This document shows positions 34,309 to 47,300 of a DNA stretch of 64,000 nucleotides, piece after piece. Origin of the DNA: Sambucus nigra (taxonomy: Eukaryota; Streptophyta; Magnoliopsida; Dipsacales; Adoxaceae); assembly GCA_949130495.1 (NCBI GenBank), contig OX422207.1, forward strand, positions 371,525,868 to 371,589,867, in the 5' to 3' direction. A program made the position numbers and the translations under genes. Within the stretch, counting starts at the first letter, position 1. Each line of letters opens with the position of its first letter. The notes beneath the pieces are model-generated. The model saw only the letters and a program-made list of their open reading frames with translations, was not told where the DNA came from and ran no database searches.

Positions 34309-34759
34309 TAGAGCTGTCAACGGGTCGTGTTAACGGGTTAACGGGTCGTGTTAACGGGTTAACGGGTGAAAACACCCTTAACCCGTACACGACCCGTTAA
34401 GACTAACGGGTCAAATTATAATACCCAAACATGACCCGTTAATATTAACAGGTACACGACCCGAACCGTTAACACCCGTTAATATTAACGGGTCTAAACG
34501 GGTAACGAGTTGGGTGACCCGTTATTATCCGTTAGTACCCGTTAATACCCGTTAGTACCCGTGTAATATTGGTTCGGGTCACACGACCCAATAAAACCCG
34601 GTACCACTAACGGGTTTAATGGTGTAAGAGTACAAACCCAAACACGACCTGTTATGATAACGGTTCTACCGTGTCGACCAGTTAATGACCCAAACCCGAT
34701 AAGACTAAACCCATTAACTTATAATTTCGTGTCGTGTCGTGTCTCATTTTGCCAGGCTA
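34309..34759. mobile_element. hAT-type MITE, TSD CAAATGAG
   Basis: Starts TAGAGCTGTCAACGGG and ends TTTTGCCAGGCTA, related as imperfect terminal inverted repeats. It is flanked by a perfect 8-bp duplication CAAATGAG (34301-34308 and 34760-34767). The interior is built of AACGGGTCGTGTTAACGG-like words on both strands. It has no transposase. It sits inside the right arm of the older hAT-like MITE and ends 391 bp before the start codon of the CNNM-type gene. Confidence 0.85.
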
Positions 34760-34782
34760 CAAATGAGAGGGCAAATGTGGTG

Positions 34783-35150
34783 CATGCACCAAGTGTTCTG
34801 ATGCGTCCGTCCTATGTATTGACCTCCAGCCGGATTCATACCCAAAGGCCAACGACGGAGGGACTTTCAAAGTTCCCTCTAAAATCCACCGGCGAATACA
34901 TCGATCACATCCATCCTATTCTGGCTCTCATATGCTTACAGATAAAGCAAAGCAAATGGAAAATAAAAGAGGAATTGGATGCGTATCTATACCCGAATAT
35001 GATTATATTCCGCTCCTCAAACAAATTCCACTACTTTTTTCAATATCAAGGAGTTTCTCGCTAGGCCTCGGCACAACTCCCCTCTGAAACGAGTATTACA
35101 TAACATGTTTATATTAAGGTGACCAATTAACAAACAAACAAGTTAGAAAT
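34783..35150 (+). promoter_or_regulatory. Upstream region of the CNNM/DUF21 gene
   Basis: The 368 bp between the last upstream transposon and the start codon must contain the proximal promoter and 5' UTR if the gene is expressed. It has a CATGCA-type word (34782-34790) and an AT-rich stretch close to the ATG (TTTATATTAAGG, 35108-35119). I see no clear TATA box at a convincing distance. The call rests on position only. Confidence 0.35.
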
Positions 35151-35352
35151 ATGGCAGCGGCAGACACTAATAATGAGCATGAGTACTACAAATGTTGCGA
35201 ACCACAATTCCTTTTTCACATATTATTAATCGCAATGCTTGTGTTGTTTGCCGGGATGATGTCTGGACTCACACTGGGACTCATGTCCATGAGCCTCGTT
35301 GATCTTGAAGTTCTCGCCAACTCTGGAACCCCTAGGGATCGCCTACATGCCT
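35151..35352 (+). CDS. CNNM gene exon 1
   Basis: Start ATG gives [20 protein letters not shown], then the first membrane segment [20 protein letters not shown] and [16 protein letters not shown]. Donor is GTATGT. The last base (T) starts a Ser codon completed in exon 2. Confidence 0.93.
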
Positions 35353-38300
35353 GTATGTAGATTTATATTTATAATTACTCTTTTATTTTTTGAATAATTT
35401 GCGGATTTGTGTGTGTTTCCATTAAAAACATAATTTCGGCTTCAAACTTAAAATTATTACTCCCTTCCTCCTCTCAAATTCTCACTCTTGTTTTCTTTTT
35501 TCATCCCTCCAAAAAATATTCATGTTTCCAATAATACTATATAAAATTACGCACCCATAAGTGCATGTTTTGAATTCAAAGACAATAATTTGTTTTAAGC
35601 GGATAAATTTGGAAATTAAAAAGTTTCTTTTTAATATGTTTGACTTTCAAATACCGATTATTAATTGATACAGAGGGAGTATAATTCATATATGTCACCA
35701 CTTACGACATTGCTATAACTTGTCCCGAAGGATGCTCGTGAGTACATAGTAACATACATACTAGATTACAACTAAAATCGTGGTGCAACATTTTTCAAAC
35801 TGAACCAAGGGCTGAATAGAATGAAGAAGAAGGTGATTTTAAGAGTTTAAAGTCAGCCAAACTAACCTCCCTCTCCAACCAATCAAAACAAAACATTTGT
35901 TGTACTAAAAGACGTAATGCCACTTAAAATGATGGACAACTTTGCCCTCGGTTCGTAAATTCGATATAACTTCTCACTTGGACATCCGTTTGACACATTG
36001 TTTGTTGTGTTACGAACCCAACTCAGATATCTAAAATTATATAGTTTTTACCTTGAATCAATTGGCACATTATAAGGGTCAAAACTAGTATCTAATATGA
36101 GCATTCCTACCGAAAATCTTAAAATTTTGTGTTTGTAACCAACTCGATATTTCATAATTTTTGAAGGTAGAATTAGACTAAAAATAATAACCTAACATTA
36201 TATCTAATATAAAATATTGTACATAACACACACGGTAAGCATGATTCAAATATAATTTATCATAGTTATATTCGTGTTGTCACAACTCTCCCTCCTTAGA
36301 AAATTTCGTCCCCGAAATTTAATATAAATGTTACTTACCGAACAAATGGGGATACTGTTTCCTCATGCTATCCTCCCTTTCCCAAGTTGCTTCTTTAATT
36401 CTATGGCTCCTCTACAACACTTTAACTAAGGGAATAACTTTATATCTTAATACTTGTTCCTTACGATCAAGAATTTCCACCGGTTGCTCGATGTACGACA
36501 AATCTTCTTTCAATTCAACAGGTTGAGTTTTCAATTGATGCGATGGATCCGTCAAATACTTACGAAGCATCGATACACGAAACGCATCATGTAAATGAGA
36601 CAACTCTGGACGTAATGTCAATCTGTATGCTAGGGTCCCAATTCTTTCCACACTTCATATGGACCAATGAATCTTGGACTTAGCTTCCCCTTCTTCCCAA
36701 ATCTCATGGCGCATTTCCATGGTGAAAAACGTAGGAATACAAAATCTCCCTCTTGAAATTCCAATGGATACTTTCTTTTATCCGCGTAAAATTTCTGCCT
36801 ACTTTGCGCTATTTTTATCCATTCCCGTATCGTTTTAATCTTTTCAGTCATATCTATCAATTCAGGACCCGAAATTTTTCTTTCACCTACTTCATCCCAA
36901 TACAAAGGCATTCTACATCTCTTCCCATATAAAGCTTCATAAGGAGCCATACCAATGGCAGACTGATAACTATTATTATAAGAGAATTCCATCAATGGCA
37001 AATGATCATCCCAACTACCTTTAAAACAAATACACAAGCTCGTAACATGTCTTCTAATATTTGAATCGTCCTTTCTGATAGTCCATCTGTTTGTGGATGA
37101 AATGCAGTACTGAATTTCAAACAAGTGCCCATGTCATTCTGTAAACGAGACCAAAATTTAGAATTGAATGTTGAATCTCTATCTGATACAATTGACACCG
37201 GTGCCCCATGTAAACAGATAATCTCATCAACGTACATACGTGCATACTTGTCAACAGTGTAAGTAGTCTTAACTGGAAGAAAATGAGCTGATTTCGTAAT
37301 CGGTCTACAATCACCCAAATGGAATTATGCCCTTTTTGTGACCATGGTATTCCTATTACAAAATCCATCATTATATGCTCCCACTTCTATTATGGAATAG
37401 GCAATGGCTGCAATAATCCAACCGACTCCTGATGTTCTGCCTTCACCTGCTGGCATACTAAACATTTAGCTACAAATTCTGCAATTTCTTGTTTCATATT
37501 GTTCCACCAGTAATACTCTTTCTAATCCCTGTACATTTTGGTACCTCCAGGATGAATAAAATAAATAGAACTATGTGCCTCTTCTAATATATCCTGCTTT
37601 AAGGATGGATCATTTGGTACACAAATTCCGTTTTTATAAAACAACGATTCATCATTCTTAATCTCAAAGTCACTCTCTTTACCATTCTGAACCTCATGTT
37701 TCTTCTTCTCAAGGAATGCATCATTAATTTGCAAATTTCGAATTGGTTATGCCAATAAAGGTCTCACTGTAACATGTGCTAATAATCCTCCCACTTTTGA
37801 CAACTTTTATTCAATCCCCATCGATGCCAAGTCATGAATATTTCCAACACGTGCACATTGTATGCAACCAAGAATCCTTAATGATTTTCGACTCAAAGCA
37901 TCTGCTACTACATTGGCCTTCCCAAGATGATGATGGATTGTATAGTCATAATCTTTAATCAGCTCTATCCAACGCCTCTGTCTCAAATTCAGTTCTTTTT
38001 GTGTAAACAAGTATTTCAAGCTTTGATGATCCGTAAATATCTCATAAGTTTCTCCATACAAGTAATGTCGCCACAACCTCAAAGCAAAAACGATGGCAGC
38101 TAGCTCCAAATCATGTGTAGGGTAATTTCTTTCATATATCTTTAATTGTTTATAAGCATATGCAATTACTTTCCATTCTGCATAAGAACACATCCTAACC
38201 CTTGAAATGAAGCCTCTGTATTGATTATAAAAGACTCATTCCCACACGGAATAGTAAGTATAGGAGCTAAAACTAACCGATTCTCTAATTCTTTAAAACT

Positions 38301-41300
38301 CCTCTCACATTCTTCATCCCACACAAATTTCACTTCTTTATAATTCAACTTTGTTAACGGTAACGCTATTGATGAAAATCCTTTAATAAATGCCAATCCT
38401 AGAAAACTCCAAATTTCTATATCTTAGGACTCTCCCATTCAACAATGGCTTCTACCTTCTTTGGATCAACATATAACCCATTTTTCGAGACAACATGACC
38501 TAAAAACACAATTGCATTTAACCAAAACTCACACTTGTTGAATTTAGCAAATAATTTATTCTCTCTTAAAATCTGTAATACAAGGTTCAAATGTTTTTCG
38601 TGTTTCTCCATACTATGCGAGTAAATCAACACACCATCTATGAACACAATCACAAATGAATCAATGAAAGGGTGGAATACCCAGTTCAGAAGATCCATAA
38701 AAACTGTTGGAGCATTAGTTAATCCAAATGGCATCACTAAAAACTTATATTGCCCATATCGAGTTCGAAAAGCTGTTTTGAAAATATCATTATCTTTTAC
38801 TTTCAATTGGTGGTAACCTGATCTCAAATCAATCTTTGAAAACAATGTGCCCCTTGTAATTGATCAAACAAATCTTTGATATGAGGTAGAGGGTACTTGT
38901 TTCTAATGGTCACCTTATTCAATTGCCGATAATCGATACATAATCGCATTGTTATATCTTTCTTTTTCACAAATAACACTGGGGCTCCTCATGGTGAAAC
39001 ACTAGGCCGAATAAAACCCTTGCTTATCAGATCTTGTAATTGCACTTTCAATTATTTCAACTTTGTTGGTGACATTTTGTATGGAGAAAGGGAAATCGGA
39101 CCAGTACCTGGAACTAATTCATTGAAAAATTCCACTTCTCTATCGGGCGGCAATCCTGGCGATTCCTCTGGAAAGACATCGAAAAATTCTCTAACCACTA
39201 GCGTATCTTCAATTTTAAGTCTCTTTATTAGTATCAACAACAAAGGCTAAATACCTTGTACAACCTTTACTCAATAACTTCCTGCTCTTAATTGTTAATA
39301 TAAGACAATTAGGAACAACATTTCTTTCTCCTGTATACCAGAACTCAGATTCACCTGGAAGACGAAATGTAACTTCCTTTCGAAAACAGTCAATAGAAGC
39401 ATGATACGATGATAACCAATGCATCCCCAATATAATATTAAAATCCCGAATGACCAATGGTATCAAATCAACATATAAATCTCACTCACCCATTCGCAAG
39501 ACACAGTCTTTATAAACAAGCTCAACCAGAATTACACTTTCCATTGAGATAGAAATATGTAAAGCACAATCGAGAAATGAATATGGTCTACCCAAATATG
39601 AAATAATAGGTAATGCTACAAATGAATGCGTAGATCCAGGGTCAATAAGCATATATAGATCTTCATTCATAATATAAAGTTTACCTGGAACAACTTCCGA
39701 TGTAGCATGAGCATCTTGCAACGTCATCGCAAACACTCGTCCTCTAACCTTCTATCCACTTGATTGGTCTATACCGCTTCCTCTAGTTGTTCTACCTGGA
39801 GATGATCCTTTACTAGGCCCCACACTATTAATTGAAACTATTCTTGCTAACATAGGACAATTCTTTTTCAGATGACCCTTCTGATGACAGTTAAAACATT
39901 CTATATTCATTAACTTTGGGCATTTTCTCTTTATATGACCTGATGTCCCACAAAAGAAACAAGCATTTGGATTACCTTGTGATGAAACTCCTGAACTTCT
40001 TCCACTACTAGCTTTACCCCTTTGCGAATTACTTCCCATACCTCTACTATACTGAAATTTCTTCCTTCCAAGCCCTTGAATATTCTGTATCACTACCCTT
40101 TTGATAATTTGGATCGAATCTAGTTCTCTTTGTGCCTTGTTCTCATTTCCCTCTTGCTTTATTTTACATCATTTTCTATTAGAATGTCTTTATTCACTAA
40201 GGCTGAATAATTAACAGTCCTCAAAGCCGACAACCGTGATTTAATGATTAACTCTAGTCCATCATGGAATTAACTACACATGTCTTCCTCATTCTGTATA
40301 AACCTCGAAGCAAAACCTAGATTAGGCTATAAGTTTAGCTTCATATTCTCTAACTGTCATGCTTCCCTAATTCAACATAAAATATTCTTTCTCCTTGTGT
40401 TTTCGATACATTGGAGGAAAATACTTACAAAGCTTTAACAAATGCATCCCATGAGATCACATTCCCACCCCCCGGAGTAATCAACAAATGTTTGGTGGCA
40501 TCTCACCAATACTTAGCTTCTCCTTTAAGCATATACGTTGCTGGGGTCACTTGTTGATTTTCAGGGATTCTCATTACCCCCCAAAATAAGTTCAATCTCT
40601 TTAACCCATACTTTTGCCTTAGTAGGATCAATTGCTCCTTCAAACGATGGTGGATTCAACTTAATAAATTTCTCCTGTGAAGTATTCCTCTCTTCCCGAT
40701 GTATCACTTTCTTAGCCCTAGCTAATGCTTGTGCCTTCAATTGCCTAGCTTGTTGCTCTTCCATCTGATCCATAAACCTAGCTTGTTGTTATGCCATAAA
40801 AGTCATAGCACGGGCCATTTTTTGCATATCCGTCAATAGTTCTAGCCCGAGTTCTACATCTATATGAACAGGTTGTTCAACTTCCACTTCTGCTGGTATA
40901 TTAGAAGCCTCATCTTATACTCTCACGTTAACATTCCCTCGTTCCATTCTTTTATATCTGAAATGAATCAAAGATATAACAACATTCATATATACATATC
41001 TTCTCTAACATAATTGTTAGCATAAAATAAAACATATTTCTTATATTTACTGTCAAATCTAGACTTTTCTAACTCCAGAACCTCTAAAACCTAGGCTCTG
41101 ATACCAAAAGCTGACACACCCCAACCCAGTTACTTATAATTAAGTTTGAAGGTGAAAGTGAGTCAAACCATAATTAAACTAACCAAACCATAAACACGAG
41201 TCTTAATTCTTAATTCTAGAGTCATCAATATAAATCCAAAAAACTAAAAACTTTTATACTTATACAAACTTGCTTGAAGGATAAGTTGACTTAATTACAT

Positions 41301-44300
41301 TATTTACATTTAAACGAAACCATTGTTTTATCCATTCCTTTCTAACCCAACCCGACCTCCTAGATTTGGCAGTGAAATCACGATACCTGAAAAATATAAA
41401 CATAGGAACCGTGAGCGAAATAGCTCAGTGAATGCATCACTACTACACCATTGCATAAAATTAAATGCAATAAATTATATTCATATAATAATGTATAAAC
41501 TTATCCGACCCATTCATTATGAATGACCCAACTTTCCAAATCATGATTCACATATCCTGTCTGTAATAGACAATTCTTCCCCATTCTTGGACGAGGAGTA
41601 ACCCCTTGTTTATAATAGACAATTCTCCCCATTCCGGGTCGGGGAGTAAAATCCCATTTCGATAAACCGAAATGAATAATTACATATTCATATTGTTCTG
41701 ATCATATCCATAACAACGTATAAATACATGTTTCCAGTGAGTACACTCACCTTGGGTCAACTATATATTTGCGTTTTCCTCGGGTGGAGCTGAACTTGGT
41801 GGATTAGACATTAGACCTGTCAATCCAACTAAATCAGTAGTGAATTCCAATCATAAGTATCATACTAATATATTTATGTAACTTTCAATGACTGTCACAA
41901 TATAATCACACTTATGTAGAATTCCATGAAACTAGAGAAAGGATGATGCGATGGTATCTATGTTGATAAAGTTATAAATATTCAACCCTAGAAAATACTT
42001 CATAAGGAATTTATAAATTAAACCTAATAAACATAAAAGTATACTTCTCAATATATACACATGGAACATGTACTCAAAATACCCTTTGGAAGGAGGAGAT
42101 AAGATCATTCTTTCATAGGGTATCTAGTATGGCATCAAATTATTGTCCTCTATTCTTAACCATTCTATTCTCATAATTTGTACAAATACAAGTGTCCAAC
42201 CTTATCAATATGAAAACATATATGAATATCCTTTCCATTACAAGTGACAGTGTAATTTTTTCAAGCTTCTTAGGGCAAGATATGACCATTTCTTTACAAC
42301 ATATTAACTTTGTCCTACAAGCTCCTCTATTGTTCTCTATTGTTCAGTCAACTTTCAAGAATTTTCATAATTTTTTTGCATTATAACTTTATATGATTTT
42401 TCACCTATTTTCAATACACATACTGAATAATACAAAATTAAAGTTTCATATTTTTTAGAGTTCTATGTCAAAAGCTTTACCAAACTCACGGCATATTTAA
42501 ATGAATTATGCAAACAACAACTATGCACTAACTTACAACCATCATCAAGGTCTAACCACAAGGAGTTTAATTATAATTTTCAGATATGCTATGCATATAT
42601 GAGTCTAGTTTCATCTCCAACTGGAATAACTCAATTCCAGTAAGTATACCAAAATATATACAAGTTTGTTAACAAAGGAGTTCTATACAATGCAATATGA
42701 CTTGCACATATTACTTATCTTACATATAAACGTATACATACAAAGGAGGATGGAATTTTAATCAATGATTAATGATTTTTATACTGTCAATAAGTATAAT
42801 TGAAGAATAAAACATGATTAACAGATAATTACACATCGGGAACACTTTTAGGACTTTTTTGGAATTTTCCAAGCTTTTCTGATAACCCTTTCCTCCTTAA
42901 GCTCCTCCTTTCTCTCTTATTAAGCCAAATATTCTTCAAATTGAACCAAGGGTTGAAATTGATGAAGAAGACGGTGATTTTAAGAGTTTAAAATAGGACA
43001 AACTAGCCTCCCTCTCCAACCAATCAAAACAAAACATTTGTTGTACTAAAAGACGAAATACCACTTAAAAGGATGGACAACTTTGCCCTCGGTTCGCAAA
43101 TTCGGTATAACTTCTTACTCGGACATCCGTTTAACACACCGTTTATTGCGTTACAAACTCAACTCAGATATCTAAAACTATATAGTTTTTAACTTGAACC
43201 AATTGTCACATTGTAAGGGTCAAAACTAGTATCTAACATGAGCATTCGCACCGAAAATCTTAAAATTTTGTGTTTGTAACCAACTCGATATTTCATGATT
43301 TTTGAAGGTAGAATTAGACTAAAATATAATAACCTAACATTATATATAATATAAAACATTATACATAACACATACGGTAAGCATGATTCAAATATAATTT
43401 AAAATAGTTATTGACATAAACTACACGTCAATGGCTAAAAAGAAATACCAAACTCTAATTTTAGAGAGAGAATCAAAAGTTGTCTTATATTTCAAGAATG
43501 GGAAAGGTCCCCTAAAAATGAAGATTCCATGGGGTATTCAAAGGGGGAAGTAGTTTAGGCTCCAAGCAATGACCTATTTACAAATATACCCCTATTAGCC
43601 TTTTGCTACTTCCTTCCCTAAATACCAAGCAACCATTTACTAAAAGAAAATACAATCAAATAGAGAAACTAAAAATATAACAAAAATGCCATGGAATCCT
43701 AAAAATACTAAAAATTGCCCCCGAAACTTCTAATTCCCATCAGTTATATTCAGGTTGTCACATAATTCATATCAAATTTGGTTAAAATTATATTTTTTTA
43801 CTATTTTTAAAAATGAGTATGTTCATGGGTATGTTGGAGAGCCTCAATATATATATCTAGATTGCCTGATATTTTATTTTTCGTATACTAGCCTAGGGCC
43901 ATTTTCAAACGTTGTAAGCAATTTAGATTAGAAAAATAGTAAAAATTTGAGTCTTTCCAAAATAAAGATGCATTGAACTTTAGGCGATACTAGAGTTTAC
44001 GTTGGTCGAGAGGCACTACAATCCTTCGCGGCCCTTGTATTGCCTCCTGGCAATTAAATGGTGCTCGAATAAGAAATTTTCAAGTTGAAAACTAACAAAA
44101 TTTTAGGGAAAATAGCCCAAATTTCGAGTTGAAATTTGGCTAAAACCCATTTTGCTCCATGGCTTGGAGTTCCAAAAAGTCACCCTCATCTCTCAAAATG
44201 ACTCAAAAGCCATCTTGCCCAATTGCTTGAAGATGGTAACATATTTTTGTTTGACGTGACAAATATTTTGTTTGTCAAATATGGGACTTTGAGTCATAGA

Positions 44301-47300
44301 AATCCTTCCCCAGGCTTCTATTCCCGACGTCCACATTCTTCTCTCTCTATCGACACTGGCTCAGTAATAGGCAATAGCCTTTCCTTTGCGGTTTCACTCA
44401 TTTAGTTTGTCCATGCAACCATGAGATTTTAATGCAGCTCATGTTGCCCCCTTTTTTGAATTCTGGTCCAGTGATGTGGTGGAACCTGCTCTTATACTAA
44501 TCGTTATGAACTCCTAGGAAGAATTTGCATCTAAAAACGAATTTGCAAGGGACTGGTGACATGAGTTCATATACTAGTCCACTGTCCATGATATTCAATT
44601 TTTCCAATGTGGGAACTAAGGTGGTTGATGTTTTATATTTGAACTTCTTGTTGGGCTGGAAGTAGCTTGTAACCTTCTCTTTTGGCTTATGTAGAATTGG
44701 ACAAAGTAAAGTAACGTTAAGGGAATACTATGTTCCTCACTGAATTTAAAAAAACAAATTTAGAAAATAACATCCCACGGGAAAGATACACTCTTCTCTT
44801 CACCTGAATCTACATAATGCTCACTCCCTTATCTGGTAATATTCTTGTTTGATGTATGCCTGCATTTTGGGGCAAAATTAGTTTGTTTTCTATTTGGTGT
44901 TGTGTTCTTGAGGTCAACAAAAAGAAAGGACATGATGGTTTGATGATTTCAAATTACATGGAGATGAATCAAGCAATAAGTCTTCTGAAGGAGAACAATA
45001 TGTAAAGGACATGATGGTTTGATGATTTCAAATTACATGGAGATGAATCAAGCAATAACTCTTCTGAAGGAGAACAATATGTATGTCATGGAAAATGATA
45101 TAATCAAAATTCAAACTAGATGCAAATCAAAATTCAAACTAGATGCAGCTCTCACTACAAAAAAGAGGATGAATAACCCACAGAGAAGTGATGTGAAATT
45201 AGAAGAACAAGGCAAAACAGAGTGATCAATCGGTCCAAACAAAATTGAGTATGATATAACAAATATGTGGAACTTAGCTAAAGGGTCTAGCCCAGCGATT
45301 ATAAAACTTCTCCCATGTTTGACAATTGTATGATCAAAGCCTTTTGGATCTGATATAAAATGGGGAGGGCTGCTCACTTGTAAGTTGTAACACGTCTTCT
45401 TTCTTTACATAAATATAATTCTATCTTGGAATTATATCCCCATCTATTTTTTTTCTTCCAAGGAAATGACAGTTTAACTTCGATTGAATTGAAGGACAAC
45501 AAATTTATTAGTTCAACTGAGTGTTAAAGTTGGAGCATGCAGACTTAAAGTGAATATATGTAATCAAACTTTACATTTATCATGTCTAGTCTTTTCAAAT
45601 TATATTGTATCCATATTTATGTTATTTCTTGGTTAGAGTTTTCATATCAACGCAAAATATTCTCGTCTAATTACAGCAAAGATTTTGCCTGTTGTGAAGA
45701 GACAACATCTACTGCTTTGCACACTTTTACTCAGCAATGCTGCTGCTATGGAGGTAGACAGCATAAAGGATGTTTTAAATTATTTTAGCAACCTATAGCA
45801 TTAGAGAGTGCTTGACATGAACATTTTGATGTTGCAGGCACTTCCTGTTTTTCTTGATAATTTGGTTCCAGATTGGGGTGCTATTCTTATTTCAGTGACA
45901 TTGATACTTGTTTTTGGCGAGGTTAGTTTCGTAATTGGATAAGAGTTTTATGTATCTGCCAGAAACAGGTCAAACGGAAAAAAAATATGATGTAACTTGT
46001 AGCAAAATAAGAACAATCTGAAACATGCATCTCAAATCATAATTATATTCGTAAAAGGGGAGGCTTAGGCCTTTATTTTGACGGAAATAAGAGTTATGGA
46101 TGGTAATGATAAAATGAACGTAAGATCCTTCGCGATAGGAAGACACGACACTATTTTAGCCTTAATTTTCATTTCGTTAATATATACAAGACTCGTTTCA
46201 ACTTGTTTTAACCACTACTCACATTCAGCTATTAACTCACCTATCCACAGAAGAATTTGGTGACTGGCTTACACAATTCAGAGCCTGGCCTTTCATTATA
46301 CAATTACACGAGTATATAGCCTAAAGCTATTGATCCCACCATTTGACCTCACAATAGTCCGTGTTGGGCCGGAATCGTATGCTTAACGATGGCGAATGAC
46401 TTGTTTATTACGGGGTCATTATTTTTAATAGTACATTTAGCTTCTCAAATTATTAATCATATCAACATGATAAAAATAAACTCAAACCCATTATAATTCT
46501 TATCATGTCATGTTTGGGTTGTGCTAACGGGTAGTGTGAAGAGTTGCTATGTTGACCCACAATAGTGCGCACTTGTAATATGTTTCGCAACACTCCCCCT
46601 CAAGATGGAGCAAATATATTGACCAAGCCTAGCTTTACTATAGAAGACTGAAGAAGAGAAGGCCCAACGGATTTCAGGAACACATCTGCACATTGCAAGT
46701 AAGGAAGGATTGAAGGATGGACTGATGATACCCAAACCTTTTCTTGAATGAAGTGAATATGTACTCTATTTACTTAGACTTTTTATGAAGCATTGTCGCC
46801 GACTTATTATCTCAAAACAACTATGATAAACTTTCTCCATAATCCATCTCTAGTAAGGTAGAGATTGCTGGTCAGGGTTCCAAGGATATCACTCCTCAAG
46901 AGTCGATAGGTAACCCGTTTTGTAAGTTAATGGTGATAGGTGGTGGTAGGTCTTTAATGGTGGTGTGCTTCAGACGTCATAAATGAGGGTTCGGGTTCTA
47001 TATATTATGCATGTGGGTTTTAATGTTGTCCATTGATCCTGGTTAGTAAATAGTAAATAAATAATGCCGGCATTAAATGCGAGTCAGTGTGTTTAAAGAG
47101 AAGTGATAATCAGATAAACACTCGAGTGAGGGAGGGTGGGCAGGCTGATGCGATAACAAAATTGCTGCAAGCTTTTGTTTCAAGTGTCAACAAGTGTTGA
47201 GGGATGATGAAGGCTTTGTAAGGGTAACTATAGTATATTGGTAGCAATATCGAGGCAATGGTTTTTTGGGTATCGACAATGGCTTGCCGATGGGCTTTGA

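Larger units (their letters stand above)
23365..34774. mobile_element. Old hAT-like MITE, split by two later insertions
   Basis: The left end TAGGCTTGTAAACGGATCG is preceded by ATGTGGTG (23357-23364). The same 8 bp recurs at 34775-34782, as expected of a hAT-type 8-bp target duplication. With the Tekay element (23511-33925) and the MITE at 34309-34759 removed, about 0.5 kb remains. It is rich in CGGATCCGAATTCGG-like words and has a (TA)n core. The right terminus (AGAGGGCAA) matches the left only weakly, so the exact right end is inferred from the duplication. Confidence 0.6.
35790..43762 (-). mobile_element. Decayed gypsy element in intron 1
   Basis: On the minus strand: 5' LTR 43762-41112 (starts TGTGACAACCTG, ends GGGGTGTGTCA), primer-binding site at 41106-41095, then gag, protease, reverse transcriptase, RNase H, integrase, and a 3' LTR of which only ~495 bp remains (36284-35790). 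The two LTRs differ at many positions (roughly 8% by eye over the shared part), so it is much older than the Tekay element upstream. All frames are broken. No clean 5-bp target duplication is seen, because the left LTR is truncated; TAATTCATAT occurs at both outer flanks (35682-35691 and 43763-43772). Confidence 0.88.
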
